From contig JASGCL010000001.1 of NCBI GenBank assembly GCA_030054115.1, forward strand, positions 1 through 48,787: a DNA stretch of 48,787 nucleotides, written 5' to 3'. The notes beneath the pieces are model-generated. The model did not search any database. It was not told the origin of the DNA and worked only from the letters and a program-made list of their open reading frames with translations. Shown here in pieces: positions 16,036 to 24,649 of the stretch. The stretch is from Hydrotalea sp. (GTDB lineage Bacteria; Pseudomonadota; Alphaproteobacteria; JASGCL01). The stretch's first letter is position 1. Each line of letters opens with the position of its first letter. The translations under genes and the position numbers were made by a program.

Positions 16036-16839
16036 ATGTCTTTTTTTAAATCATTTCCCAAAACACTTGTTTTTTGGCTGGTGATTATCGCCGCCATCGT
16101 TTGGCTTTTTCCAAAAACCACCGGCTTAAAATTTTCCAACCTCGATTATCGCCGCTCAACCGGCGCAACCCGCCTGGCGGTCGACCCCGCCCAAGCCCCA
16201 TGGAACGCGGTCGGCCGATTGTTGGTGCGCAATAGCAAGGGCAAGGGCGATGCTATATGCACCGCGGTGTTGATTGCGCCGAATAAGATTATTACGGCGC
16301 GCCATTGCTTTATCAACAAAAGCTTCTTCGGCAATAAACCGGTGGCGGCGGGTGATGTTGCCTTTCAATTGGAACGGGGCGGCAAGCTGGAAACCGTGTC
16401 TACCCTGGCGAAAATTTCTTACCCCGATGCTGAATTCCTTGCCAGCCTAAAAGGACAAGGCATGCAAAAAACCGATTACGCCTTCGCCACCCTGACCACG
16501 CCGGTCGACGTAAACAAAATGCGCATCACCCTGCCGGCACTTGCCGCGGCCAGCCCGTCCGCCGGCCAAGCATTATCGCAGGCCGGTTATGGCGTGAACC
16601 GCGAAAAACTTTATGGCGATGTTTGCGCGGTTATCGCCCTCAGCAATTCCATCGTGCAACATAATTGCCTGATTACATTTGGCGACAGCGGCGGGCCAAT
16701 TTTTTATCAACAATCCGGGCAATGGTTTTTGGCCGGCATCAATAGCTATTACGAAGAAATCGGCAGGCTGGTGCAACATGCCTTCGCCGTTGGCCCCGAA
16801 AATTATTATCGGCCGCTACAGGATTTTATCAATCAATAA
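16036..16839 (+). CDS. Membrane-anchored trypsin-like serine protease
   Basis: A 267-residue chymotrypsin-fold (S1) protease. Residues 10-26 form a signal anchor. The catalytic triad can be read as His90 in ITARHC, Asp147 in KTDYAFATL and Ser218 in FGDSGGP. Cys residues near the His (75, 91) and the Ser (197, 211) could make disulfides, consistent with a periplasmic catalytic domain. There is no PDZ domain, so it is not DegP-like. Its end overlaps the convergent ABC permease gene by 11 bases. The substrate is unknown. Confidence 0.9.
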   Translation: MSFFKSFPKTLVFWLVIIAAIVWLFPKTTGLKFSNLDYRRSTGATRLAVDPAQAPWNAVGRLLVRNSKGKGDAICTAVLIAPNKIITARHCFINKSFFGNKPVAAGDVAFQLERGGKLETVSTLAKISYPDAEFLASLKGQGMQKTDYAFATLTTPVDVNKMRITLPALAAASPSAGQALSQAGYGVNREKLYGDVCAVIALSNSIVQHNCLITFGDSGGPIFYQQSGQWFLAGINSYYEEIGRLVQHAFAVGPENYYRPLQDFINQ

Positions 16840-17704
16840 TCGGGTAGAAAAAACGCCGCCAAGATTTTGGCGCGTGGGCGCGGAAATAATCCTTGCGCGA
16901 CAACACAAAAACGAACACCAACAACACCACGCCATATAACACGCCGATGGCGACATTGCCGCAAACCGCCGCCGCCGCCAGCAGGCCCACCACCGCCAAT
17001 AATCGATAGGGCGACCAAGCCGACAAAGCCACCACCACCAGCAACAACCAACCAAGGCCGCTGTTGCTGACCACATCACCGCTGCCCCCCGCCTGGCCCA
17101 TGACGCTGGGGCTGTGGTGAACCATCACCGACATGCCCATGCCCAGGCCTATCAATGCCATGCCAAGCATGTTGACCAGCAATTGTATTTTTTTTATCGG
17201 GTAAAGCGATTGCAAGGCCTGCGGTTCATCGCCCAGGCCGCGAATAATCATGCCCCATTTCATCCGTTGCAGGAAAAACCCGGAAGCCAATAATAATATC
17301 ATCACCATGTAGGGGGCGGCGTAATGCAAGGCAAAGGGCAAATCGTCGCTACCACTGGCCGATGGCTGGTTACCGGCATTGTTAATAACCCGTTGTATCG
17401 CCAGACCGATAAAAAAAACCGCTAGGCCAGATAACACCCAATTGATTTTTATAATAAGCGACAATAAAAAATACAAACCGCCCAACAACATCGCCAACAA
17501 CATCGCCACCACCAAACCAAAAATTATATTGTCGCCATGCAATAAAAAATAATAAACCACCGCGTTGGTCGATAATATCACCCCCTCGACCCCCCATTGC
17601 AATAACCCGACGCGCTGGCACAACAACAGGCCTAGACCCATCAGCCACAGCGGCATCGCCATCGCGATAATGTTCGACCAAAGCAAAAATGCTTGCTCTA
17701 TCAT
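16829..17704 (-). CDS. ABC transporter permease, BMP/nucleoside type (NupQ-like)
   Basis: A 291-residue polytopic protein with about eight hydrophobic segments. The segment LLQWGVEGVILSTNAV resembles the NLGVEGMM-type motif of permeases from BmpA-dependent nucleoside importers. It overlaps the preceding permease gene by 4 bases and is the last gene of the transporter operon. The C-terminus overlaps the convergent protease gene. Its partner ATPase looks catalytically degenerate, so active import is in doubt. Confidence 0.82.
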   Translation of the reverse strand: MIEQAFLLWSNIIAMAMPLWLMGLGLLLCQRVGLLQWGVEGVILSTNAVVYYFLLHGDNIIFGLVVAMLLAMLLGGLYFLLSLIIKINWVLSGLAVFFIGLAIQRVINNAGNQPSASGSDDLPFALHYAAPYMVMILLLASGFFLQRMKWGMIIRGLGDEPQALQSLYPIKKIQLLVNMLGMALIGLGMGMSVMVHHSPSVMGQAGGSGDVVSNSGLGWLLLVVVALSAWSPYRLLAVVGLLAAAAVCGNVAIGVLYGVVLLVFVFVLSRKDYFRAHAPKSWRRFFYPIID

Positions 17705-18828
17705 TTTAATTTCCTTTTCTTTGCCATCGCCTTGGTCGCATCGGGCGACAGGCTTTCTTGCCGCGCGCGTTGCAACATATCGGCCATGTCGATTTCGTAA
17801 TGATATAAAAAATCAATCAACAGCAATAACAAAAATGCCAAGCAACAGAATATCTCAAAAAAACCTTGGTCGAATATCGCTATACCAAGGTTTTTCAGCG
17901 TCGCCACCACCAGCCCAAGCAACAGGCTAATCGCCACCACCCCCAGCGGCGTCATGCGGCCAAGGTAAACCACAATCACCGCCCCCATGGTTAAGACCCA
18001 CAGCGGCGGCAGGAGGTTATCGCCGCCGGCCTGCAACCCATCCCAATTGTCGAGCAAGGCAACCGCGCCGCCGATACCGACCAATCCGCCACCAACCAAC
18101 ATAATAAACCAATAGATCTTTTTTTCCTGTTGACCGGTTTCGACCATCGCGTGGCGGCCATAACCCATCAATTTTAATTGGAAAAAAATAATATGGTAAC
18201 GATGCAACAACATCGCCATAACCCCCACCATCAACGCGTAGAAAAAACCATAATGAAAAATACCAAAAAATACATCTGGCAATAACATATTAATGGCCGT
18301 CAAGGAATCGTCCAGTGGTTGGTTAGGGTCAATCAATTTTGCCGCCGGCGCGAACAACCACCGCGCCGCAATCACCATAATCGCCGAGCTCAAAATCTCA
18401 TGCAGGCCGGTTTGACGCCGCAACAGGCCAATCACCAACGCTATCGCCGAACCACCCACCGCTGACGCCAATATTATCGCCGGCAACAACCAAGCATGCG
18501 GATAGTCGATAGTGTTTTCAATCACGCCAATCGCCATAATCATGCCGCCGACAAATTGCGCCTCGGCCCCCAAATGATAAATACCGGCGCGAAAAGCCAT
18601 GACAATCGCCAAGCCGCAAAATATAAATGGTGTGGCGGCGGTCAGCAACAACAGCAAATTTTCTTTATCGGTAAAAACCTGGGCCAGGGCGACAGCCGCC
18701 TGGCCAAAGCCGATTTGCCACAAGTCCAGCAAGGCAAAAAACAACAACAGGGCAAGGCCGCAGGCAACCACAACCGGCAACCATTGGCGATCCTTCGACA
18801 GGTGATGTTTTTCAATAACGCTTATCAT
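17701..18828 (-). CDS. ABC transporter permease, BMP/nucleoside type (NupP-like)
   Basis: A 375-residue inner-membrane protein with roughly nine to ten helices. The segment GIYHLGAEAQFVGGMI is the hallmark loop (IGAEGQ-like) of BMP-type sugar and nucleoside permeases and would contact the ATPase. It forms a heteromer with the next permease, which overlaps by 4 bases. It starts 3 bases after the ATPase gene. No BMP-family binding lipoprotein is encoded nearby, so specificity cannot be inferred beyond the family. Confidence 0.85.
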   Translation of the reverse strand: MISVIEKHHLSKDRQWLPVVVACGLALLLFFALLDLWQIGFGQAAVALAQVFTDKENLLLLLTAATPFIFCGLAIVMAFRAGIYHLGAEAQFVGGMIMAIGVIENTIDYPHAWLLPAIILASAVGGSAIALVIGLLRRQTGLHEILSSAIMVIAARWLFAPAAKLIDPNQPLDDSLTAINMLLPDVFFGIFHYGFFYALMVGVMAMLLHRYHIIFFQLKLMGYGRHAMVETGQQEKKIYWFIMLVGGGLVGIGGAVALLDNWDGLQAGGDNLLPPLWVLTMGAVIVVYLGRMTPLGVVAISLLLGLVVATLKNLGIAIFDQGFFEIFCCLAFLLLLLIDFLYHYEIDMADMLQRARQESLSPDATKAMAKKRKLK

Positions 18829-18831
18829 GGC

Positions 18832-20598
18832 TTACACCAAGGCGCCCCCCTTCGCCGATTTTTTTGACCTGTTCGCCGCGCCGGTGTTATCCACCTGCGC
18901 CGCGTAACCCACCATCAGGGATTCGATAAAATCCTTGCTTTGCTCCTTCACTTGGTATGGTGGCGATAATAAACCGTTGGCCAAGACATACACCGTATCG
19001 CAAACCGAAAAAATCTCCTCGACATCTTGCGACATGATAATTACCCCGCCGCCTTTTTCCACCAAATCATTGACCAGGCGATGGGTAAAAAGCACCGTGC
19101 CGCGATCGCCACCGACGTAGGGTTCGTAAAGAATAAATGTTTCGGGAATGAGACTCAGTTCGCGCCCGAGGACGAATTTGTGCAGGTCGCTTTGTGATAA
19201 TTCACGAAGCAATTGATGTTGCGGGTGAATCGGCAGGTCGTATTTTTTAATGATATTGTCGGCGATGCCACGAATATAGGTTTTATTGATAATGCCGAAT
19301 TGCTGCCCCTGCGACCGCGCCGCCATAAGGTTCAACACATTGTCAAACACATCCAAATCCTTAATAACCGCCTGTTGCCGCCAATTTTTGGCAACAAAGC
19401 CGATGTGTTTTTTACGCCGCGCCACCACGTCTTTATCGCCAATTGGTTCGACGCCGTGCCATTTTATCATCGCCGGCGCGACCGCAACATCGCCGCGCAG
19501 GGTAGAAAATAATTCATCGCCGCCATTGTGCGGCAGGCCGACGATGCCCATCACCTCCCCGGCGTGCAGGGTGAAATTAATATTCGAAAGGTCGGTGCCA
19601 TGCGCCCCGTGGTAATTTAACCCGTCGACCACCAGCAATTTTTTTTGTGAGTCGATGTAGCTGATGCCGCGCAGTTCTTTTTTTCCATCGTTCAAAATAT
19701 CGACGATTTGTTTTTTGTTTTTTTTCTTCGGGTCAAAATCCATCACCCAACGGCCTTGCTTTATCAGCGTGACCTCATCGGCAATTTTTAAGCCCTCGTC
19801 GATAAAATCGGTGCTGTATAAAATAGCGATCGATTGTTTTTGCCATTGCTTCAGCAGGCGATAAAACTTGCCCTTGCCGTATGATATAATTTGGTTATCA
19901 ACATTGCCAATCAACATAAGGCTAGGGTTGTTAAACAAACAACGCACGATGTTGGCTTCGAAACGCTCGTTGCTTGTCAATTCGCTGACCGGAATATTGG
20001 TGAAAAAATGAAAACCATAAATCGCCATGATGCTGTTGACGCGAAGCAAAATATCGTGCCGTTTGCGATTCAGCGGCAGGTGATAAATTATCGCGATATT
20101 TTCGATAAAGGTTGCGTTGGGCAATAACCCTGGCCCGTTATCCAGCAGGGCAACGTGGTCAAGAACCCTATGGGTTGGTGCGCTGGCCGTTGCCCCAGCC
20201 GTCGTCTTAGCGTCAATTGGTGATTTGGCGGATTTCCCCGCCGATTTTATATTAGCAGTCTGGGGTGGTGCTTTACCGCCCATTTCCATCAACTTGCCCG
20301 ATATGGTTTGCATGGTGTTTTGCACCATATGTTTGGCCGAATCCTTGGCGCGGGATAGGCCTTCGACCAGGCGGGGCGTTGCGCCGTCGAGGCTGGTATC
20401 TTTATTCTGCCAATAAATTGCCCCGCCATCGAATGGGATTTTGCCCGCCAAAATATGAAGCAAGGCGGTGCGGCTGAAGCCAGTATCGCCAAGCAACACA
20501 TGGCATTCGCCGGCGTGAACCGTCATGCTGACCGCCGACAATACCCGCCGATAGCCAAAAAATTTATTAATTTTTTCTAATCGCAATAGCTCCGCCAT
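18832..20598 (-). CDS. Tandem ABC ATPase with degenerate catalytic motifs
   Basis: 588 residues with two ABC domains (about 5-285 and 320-565), the layout of RbsA/NupO-type ATPases. In the first domain the Walker A is G-D-T-G-F-S-R-T (37-44) with Arg in place of Lys, the signature reads LTSNE, Walker B ends LMLIGN without Asp-Glu, and the H-loop has Asp for His (264). In the second, Walker A is GLPHNGGDE, the signature LSQSD and Walker B FILYEP. In normal members the first domain keeps its Walker motifs and the second its LSGG signature. A disordered Lys/Ala/Ser-rich insert of about 65 residues (78-142) lies before the Q-loop region. The frame is intact, so the gene seems kept under selection despite losing ATPase residues. 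Confidence 0.85.
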   Translation of the reverse strand: MAELLRLEKINKFFGYRRVLSAVSMTVHAGECHVLLGDTGFSRTALLHILAGKIPFDGGAIYWQNKDTSLDGATPRLVEGLSRAKDSAKHMVQNTMQTISGKLMEMGGKAPPQTANIKSAGKSAKSPIDAKTTAGATASAPTHRVLDHVALLDNGPGLLPNATFIENIAIIYHLPLNRKRHDILLRVNSIMAIYGFHFFTNIPVSELTSNERFEANIVRCLFNNPSLMLIGNVDNQIISYGKGKFYRLLKQWQKQSIAILYSTDFIDEGLKIADEVTLIKQGRWVMDFDPKKKNKKQIVDILNDGKKELRGISYIDSQKKLLVVDGLNYHGAHGTDLSNINFTLHAGEVMGIVGLPHNGGDELFSTLRGDVAVAPAMIKWHGVEPIGDKDVVARRKKHIGFVAKNWRQQAVIKDLDVFDNVLNLMAARSQGQQFGIINKTYIRGIADNIIKKYDLPIHPQHQLLRELSQSDLHKFVLGRELSLIPETFILYEPYVGGDRGTVLFTHRLVNDLVEKGGGVIIMSQDVEEIFSVCDTVYVLANGLLSPPYQVKEQSKDFIESLMVGYAAQVDNTGAANRSKKSAKGGALV

Positions 20599-20695
20599 GA
20601 CAGAATTAGCTAAGCCTATTCGCGATTATTGGCAAGTCAAAAATCATCGCCGCGTTGTTTAGTCAACCAATGGCATTATTCGCAATTATTCCAGA

Positions 20696-21349
20696 TTATC
20701 CTCTGGCGTCTTTTTCTTCCTCGGTGTTCCTAACCTGGTTGATAAAGTAGCGCAAAATATCCTTGCTGGCGATAGTTTGCCGTGGGGTTTGACCTGGGGT
20801 GATGGTTACTCGTTGCGCCTTTTCTATCATTTTGGTTTTTAAACCATTTTCATTATCCGTCATCTGGGGTTCGCGCTCCAACTTTGGATAATTTACTATG
20901 CCATCGCCATTAAGATTAGTACTGTCTTCTAATTTTTTTGCCAGGGTCATGACCTCGACCAAAATAGCAAGAAAATCAAAAGACAATTTATCACACAGGT
21001 CGCTCATTGTATCGAGAGTCAGGGAGCTTTTACCCGCCATGGTGCGACTCCAGGTTGGTTGGCTGACGCCAACCGTGCGCAATACCAATTGGAATTTTTG
21101 CCTGATAGCTTTGCCGTTTTGACCCGGGGGCGATTTCTGCAAAAGCCTTTGCGTTACCACCTGGCCAAAAATTTGCGACAGAGTGAAGGACACCACCGCG
21201 GGTTCGATAAATAACGCGCGATGTGGTATAGGCGACTCATCGCGATTGGTGCTATCATATAAGTTATCCCCTAAATTGTCCCGTGTTTGGTCCCAAGATG
21301 CGTCCCGCGCTTCATCCCGGCCCGTAAATGCCACGTCATGGTTTTTCAT
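20696..21349 (-). CDS. XRE-like helix-turn-helix protein
   Basis: 217 residues. A helix-turn-helix can be read around residues 82-130, with VSQPTWSRTMAG followed by LTLDTMSDLCDKL, the order seen in Cro/C1-type domains. The flanks are hydrophilic and probably disordered: an Asp/Arg/Asn-rich N-terminus and a charged tail ending in EEEKDARG. It is divergent from hemW, and a palindrome with a central ATTATAAT lies 72 bases before its start, a candidate autoregulatory operator. Its target is unknown; the nearby ABC transporter operon on the same strand is one possibility. Confidence 0.65.
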   Translation of the reverse strand: MKNHDVAFTGRDEARDASWDQTRDNLGDNLYDSTNRDESPIPHRALFIEPAVVSFTLSQIFGQVVTQRLLQKSPPGQNGKAIRQKFQLVLRTVGVSQPTWSRTMAGKSSLTLDTMSDLCDKLSFDFLAILVEVMTLAKKLEDSTNLNGDGIVNYPKLEREPQMTDNENGLKTKMIEKAQRVTITPGQTPRQTIASKDILRYFINQVRNTEEEKDARG

Positions 21350-21420
21350 TGTTGTGTTTCCTTATTAAAAAAGTTTATACTTCCCCAATCCCTTGGTGAT
21401 AAGTCCGCCCCACAACCCAG

Positions 21421-21448
21421 CACCCTATCCTATATATTATAATAGGTG
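21421..21448. promoter_or_regulatory. Candidate operator palindrome in the XRE-hemW divergent region
   Basis: CACC(C)TAT and ATAGGTG arms flank an AT-rich centre that contains ATTATAAT, which is self-complementary and provides a TATAAT-like -10 on both strands. The position between two divergent genes, one encoding a DNA-binding protein, suggests an autoregulatory site. No matching -35 is obvious. Confidence 0.35.
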
Positions 21449-21536
21449 TTTATAATAAAAAAAACAACTACAAATGGCAAGAAACTATTAACTACAAAAA
21501 TCAATAATATAGCATAATCTTCTAAATTACGGCCAT

Positions 21537-22742
21537 ATGAAAAAGAAATTTTTTGCCCTTTACATCCACTGGCCCTATTGCCTGCGGCGTTGCCCCTATT
21601 GCGATTTTAACGCCCATGTGGCGGCGGATAGCGGCCGTAACCAGGTTATGGCCAATGGCTTGTTGCGTCAATTGCAATCTTACCGCCGCCATGAAAAACT
21701 TGGAGGTTACTTCGCGGGCAAAAAAATCAGCAGTGTATTTTTCGGCGGCGGCACGCCATCGCTGATGCCACCCCATCTGGTCGAGGAATTACTAACCACC
21801 GCCAAAAATCTATATGGCTTTACCGACGATATCGAAATCACGTTGGAGGCCAACCCCGGCACGCTGGAGGGGGCAAGCATCTTAAAAGATTTCAAATCGG
21901 CCGGCGTCAATCGCCTGTCGATGGGGGTGCAATCGCTTTACGATGATGCCTTGCAACGATTGGGGCGGATTCACAATGCGGCGGAGGCAATAAAAATTAT
22001 CGAAACCCTGCCGTCGATATTTGACCGTTGGTCGTTCGATTTAATTTACAGCCGCCCGGGCCAAACCATGGCGGCGTGGTTGGGGGAGTTGGAATTGGCC
22101 CTATCCTTTGCGCCATCGCATCTATCGCTTTATCAATTGACCATCGAACCCGGCACCGATTTTTTTCGCCAAGCCAAGGAAAAAAAACTCATCATGCCGC
22201 CCGATGATTTATCGGCCGAGATGTTTGTTACAACCCGCGATGTCATGGCCGCCAATGGTTTGCCCAGTTACGAAATTTCAAACTTCGCACGCGTAAATCA
22301 AGCATCGCGCCACAACCTTACCTATTGGCATTATGGCGATTGGTTGGCGGTGGGGCCCGGCGGAGAGGGCAGGTTAACCCTGCCCCAACCAGATGAGCAA
22401 AATAACGGCGGCAATAATACCCACCAGCAAAAATTTGCGACCAAAAATTTTCGCCTGCCCGATAAATGGGCGACGCAAGTTGTAACCGACAACATCGGCA
22501 TCGAATCCTTCACCGCGATAGAGCCGGCCGACGCGGTGGTGGAAAAAATAATGATGGGCCTGCGGCTGACCGATGGCATTTCTTTGCCGTCTGACCCGCC
22601 AGAAACCTTACCCGAAAACTTCGACCAAAAATGGCAAGATTTGGTCGATGATAATTTGGCCGTTCCCGCCGCCAATCACCATTACCGCCTGACCGAGGGT
22701 GGTTTATTACGCCTAAACAGCGTTATCAATTACTTGACATAA
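21537..22742 (+). CDS. hemW: Radical SAM protein HemW
   Basis: A heme-binding radical SAM protein related to the oxygen-independent coproporphyrinogen oxidase HemN. 401 residues. The cluster motif C-x3-C-x2-C is at Cys15, Cys19 and Cys22 (YCLRRCPYCDF), followed by FFGGGTPSL, LEANPGT and GVNRLSMGVQS. The Cys immediately after CPYCDF that HemN enzymes have is absent (NAH follows), which favours HemW. A low-complexity Asn/Gly-rich stretch lies around residues 286-300. The stop codon lies within the promoter of the following SRP RNA. Confidence 0.95.
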   Translation: MKKKFFALYIHWPYCLRRCPYCDFNAHVAADSGRNQVMANGLLRQLQSYRRHEKLGGYFAGKKISSVFFGGGTPSLMPPHLVEELLTTAKNLYGFTDDIEITLEANPGTLEGASILKDFKSAGVNRLSMGVQSLYDDALQRLGRIHNAAEAIKIIETLPSIFDRWSFDLIYSRPGQTMAAWLGELELALSFAPSHLSLYQLTIEPGTDFFRQAKEKKLIMPPDDLSAEMFVTTRDVMAANGLPSYEISNFARVNQASRHNLTYWHYGDWLAVGPGGEGRLTLPQPDEQNNGGNNTHQQKFATKNFRLPDKWATQVVTDNIGIESFTAIEPADAVVEKIMMGLRLTDGISLPSDPPETLPENFDQKWQDLVDDNLAVPAANHHYRLTEGGLLRLNSVINYLT

Positions 22743-22762
22743 CCGCCAAGCAGTTTTAAATA
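22734..22762 (+). promoter_or_regulatory. Promoter of the SRP RNA gene
   Basis: A perfect TTGACA (22734-22739) within the last codons of hemW is followed after 17 bases by TAAATA (22757-22762). The predicted start, about 22768, coincides with the first paired base of the SRP RNA fold. The -35 box abuts the hemW TAA. Confidence 0.7.
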
Positions 22763-22765
22763 ACA

Positions 22766-22863
22766 GGGGAAGGGTCGTTTATGGGCGATGGTATTGCATA
22801 ACCCGATCAGGTCTGAAAAGAAGCAGTCGTAACAATTATTGTCGGGTCATAAATGATCCTTCA
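22766..22863 (+). ncRNA. ffs: Small signal recognition particle RNA (4.5S)
   Basis: The conserved domain IV appears as ATCAGGTCTGAAAAGAAGCA (22806-22825), with the two internal-loop strands CAGG and AGCA that bind Ffh. The ends close in a 15-bp helix: 22769-22783 pairs fully with 22848-22862 when G-U pairs are counted. The apical tetraloop reads GAAA on a UCU/AGA stem, where GGAA is more usual. About 98 bases, the size of the short bacterial type. Location directly before dnaX is classic for Alphaproteobacteria. Confidence 0.93.
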
Positions 22864-22971
22864 CTTAACCAGCAAAGCCAAGCCCCCCTCATCTTAATGC
22901 TGGGTAAATAAATGGCTTAACAAAAAAAGGGGAGAGAATTTTTATTCCAAAAAAATTTCTAAAAAAGAATA

Positions 22972-24645
22972 ATGTCTGATACATCGCATCTGGTGCTGGC
23001 GCGTAAATACCGCCCCAAGGTTTTTGACGAATTAATTGGTCAAGAGCAATTGGTGCGCGTCCTGCGCAATAGTTTTAAAATGAATAAGGTCGCCCATGGT
23101 TATATTTTAACCGGCGTGCGCGGCGTTGGCAAAACCACGACGGCGCGGATTATTGCCAAAACCTTAAATTGCGAAAAAAATAAAAACAAGGCCGCCGGCG
23201 CACCGATTGAAGACCCGTGCGGCACGTGCGACCAATGTGTCGCCATCGCCGAATATCGTCATGTCGATGTGCAGGAGATGGACGCCGCGTCGAACAACCG
23301 CGTTGACGACGTGCGGGCGATTATCGACAGCGTTGGTTACCGGCCGGTGCTGGGGCAATACCGCGTTTATATTTTGGACGAGGCCCACATGATAACCACC
23401 CAGGCCTTTAACGCCCTGTTAAAAACATTGGAGGAGCCACCGCCGCATTTGATATTTATTCTTGCCACGACCGAGGTGCAAAAAATCCCCGCCACCATAT
23501 TATCGCGGTGCGTGCGGTTTGATTTGCGCCGCGTGTCGGTCGAACAATTAACCGCGCATTTCAAATCGATTTTGCAAAAGGAAAATATCACGATGAGCGA
23601 TTCGGCCATCACCCTTATCGCCCGCGCGGCCGAGGGGTCGGTGCGCGATGGGTTGTCGATGCTCGACCAGGCGATTGCCCTGAACCCGAGCGGCGTGGGC
23701 GAGGACGATGTGTTGGCGATGCTCGGGCTTTCGGATATTACAAAAATTTATCACCTGCTCCACCACCTGATGGCGGGCGATGCCCCGTCGGCCATGGCGC
23801 AATACCACGACTTGATAACATTGGGCGGCGCGCCGGAAATGATTATCGAACAATTGATGGCGGCGGTGCATGTCATGACCAAAATGGCGTTGGACGAAGA
23901 TTATAAAAACACCAACGCCATAAGCGAGACCGAAAAAAACTTAAGCTATGATTTGTTAAAAAAATTATCACTGCCAATTATGGCGCGGGTGTGGCAAATG
24001 TTATTGCGTGGCTTGGGCGAGGTTCGCGTCGCACCCGACGCCATTACCGCGACCGAAATGCTGTTGATAAGGTTGATGTTGGTCGGCGACGCCCCCACCC
24101 CCGACGAATTGATAAAAACCATCAAGGCCAACCCCAATGCGGCGGTTAATAATGCCCCGTCGGTAACGGCATCACCCGAGCCCGCCCCCAGCAACAGCAT
24201 GGCCAATATGGCGACGGAAAAAAAAACAGCTGAACCGGCGATAACGCAATCGCCGATAGAGAATAACCAAACACAAGATAATTTATCGTTTGAGGATTTG
24301 GTGGCGATGGTGGCGCAAAAAAACATGATGCTGGCGACCAACATGCGGTCGAACATCCGCCTTATCGATTATCAATTTCCGGTCGCCGCCAGCAATAGCG
24401 GCGGGGTGGTTACATTCGAAAAAATAAATGATGCGTCGGTTGCGCTGGCCGAGGAATTAAAAAAATACCTGAGCAAAACCACCGACAGCATTTGGCAAAT
24501 CGCGGCGGTGGCGCAACCCGGTATGCCCACGTTGGACGAACGATTATATGAAAAAATTGCCAACAACCAAACCATAAAATTGGCGCGGGAGCTGTTCCCA
24601 GCGGCCAAAATTATCGACCCAAAACTTAACATAAATAAAAAATAA
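22972..24645 (+). CDS. dnaX: DNA polymerase III subunits tau/gamma
   Basis: Clamp-loader ATPase. 557 residues. Walker A GVRGVGKT at 48-55, zinc-binding Cys67, Cys83, Cys86 and Cys89, Walker B LDEAH at 135-139 and the SRC arginine-finger motif (LSRC) follow in family order. The AAA+ and collar domains end near residue 365; a Pro/Ala/Ser-rich linker then leads to the tau-specific tail that binds the polymerase alpha subunit and DnaB. An A9 run at codons 416-418 with immediate stops in both other frames could produce a gamma-length product. The next gene begins 4 bases later. There is no strong ribosome site before the ATG. Confidence 0.97.
   Translation: MSDTSHLVLARKYRPKVFDELIGQEQLVRVLRNSFKMNKVAHGYILTGVRGVGKTTTARIIAKTLNCEKNKNKAAGAPIEDPCGTCDQCVAIAEYRHVDVQEMDAASNNRVDDVRAIIDSVGYRPVLGQYRVYILDEAHMITTQAFNALLKTLEEPPPHLIFILATTEVQKIPATILSRCVRFDLRRVSVEQLTAHFKSILQKENITMSDSAITLIARAAEGSVRDGLSMLDQAIALNPSGVGEDDVLAMLGLSDITKIYHLLHHLMAGDAPSAMAQYHDLITLGGAPEMIIEQLMAAVHVMTKMALDEDYKNTNAISETEKNLSYDLLKKLSLPIMARVWQMLLRGLGEVRVAPDAITATEMLLIRLMLVGDAPTPDELIKTIKANPNAAVNNAPSVTASPEPAPSNSMANMATEKKTAEPAITQSPIENNQTQDNLSFEDLVAMVAQKNMMLATNMRSNIRLIDYQFPVAASNSGGVVTFEKINDASVALAEELKKYLSKTTDSIWQIAAVAQPGMPTLDERLYEKIANNQTIKLARELFPAAKIIDPKLNINKK
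24218..24233 (+). other. Possible slippage site in dnaX (A9 then TGA)
   Basis: Nine A residues (24218-24226) span GAA-AAA-AAA-ACA. A -1 shift gives AAC-AGC-TGA, stopping at 24231-24233; a +1 shift meets TAA at 24242-24244. The product would be about 418-425 residues, close to gamma of other bacteria. Runs of nine A also occur in argB (36706-36714), so the run alone is weak evidence. Confidence 0.4.
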
Positions 24646-24649
24646 AATA

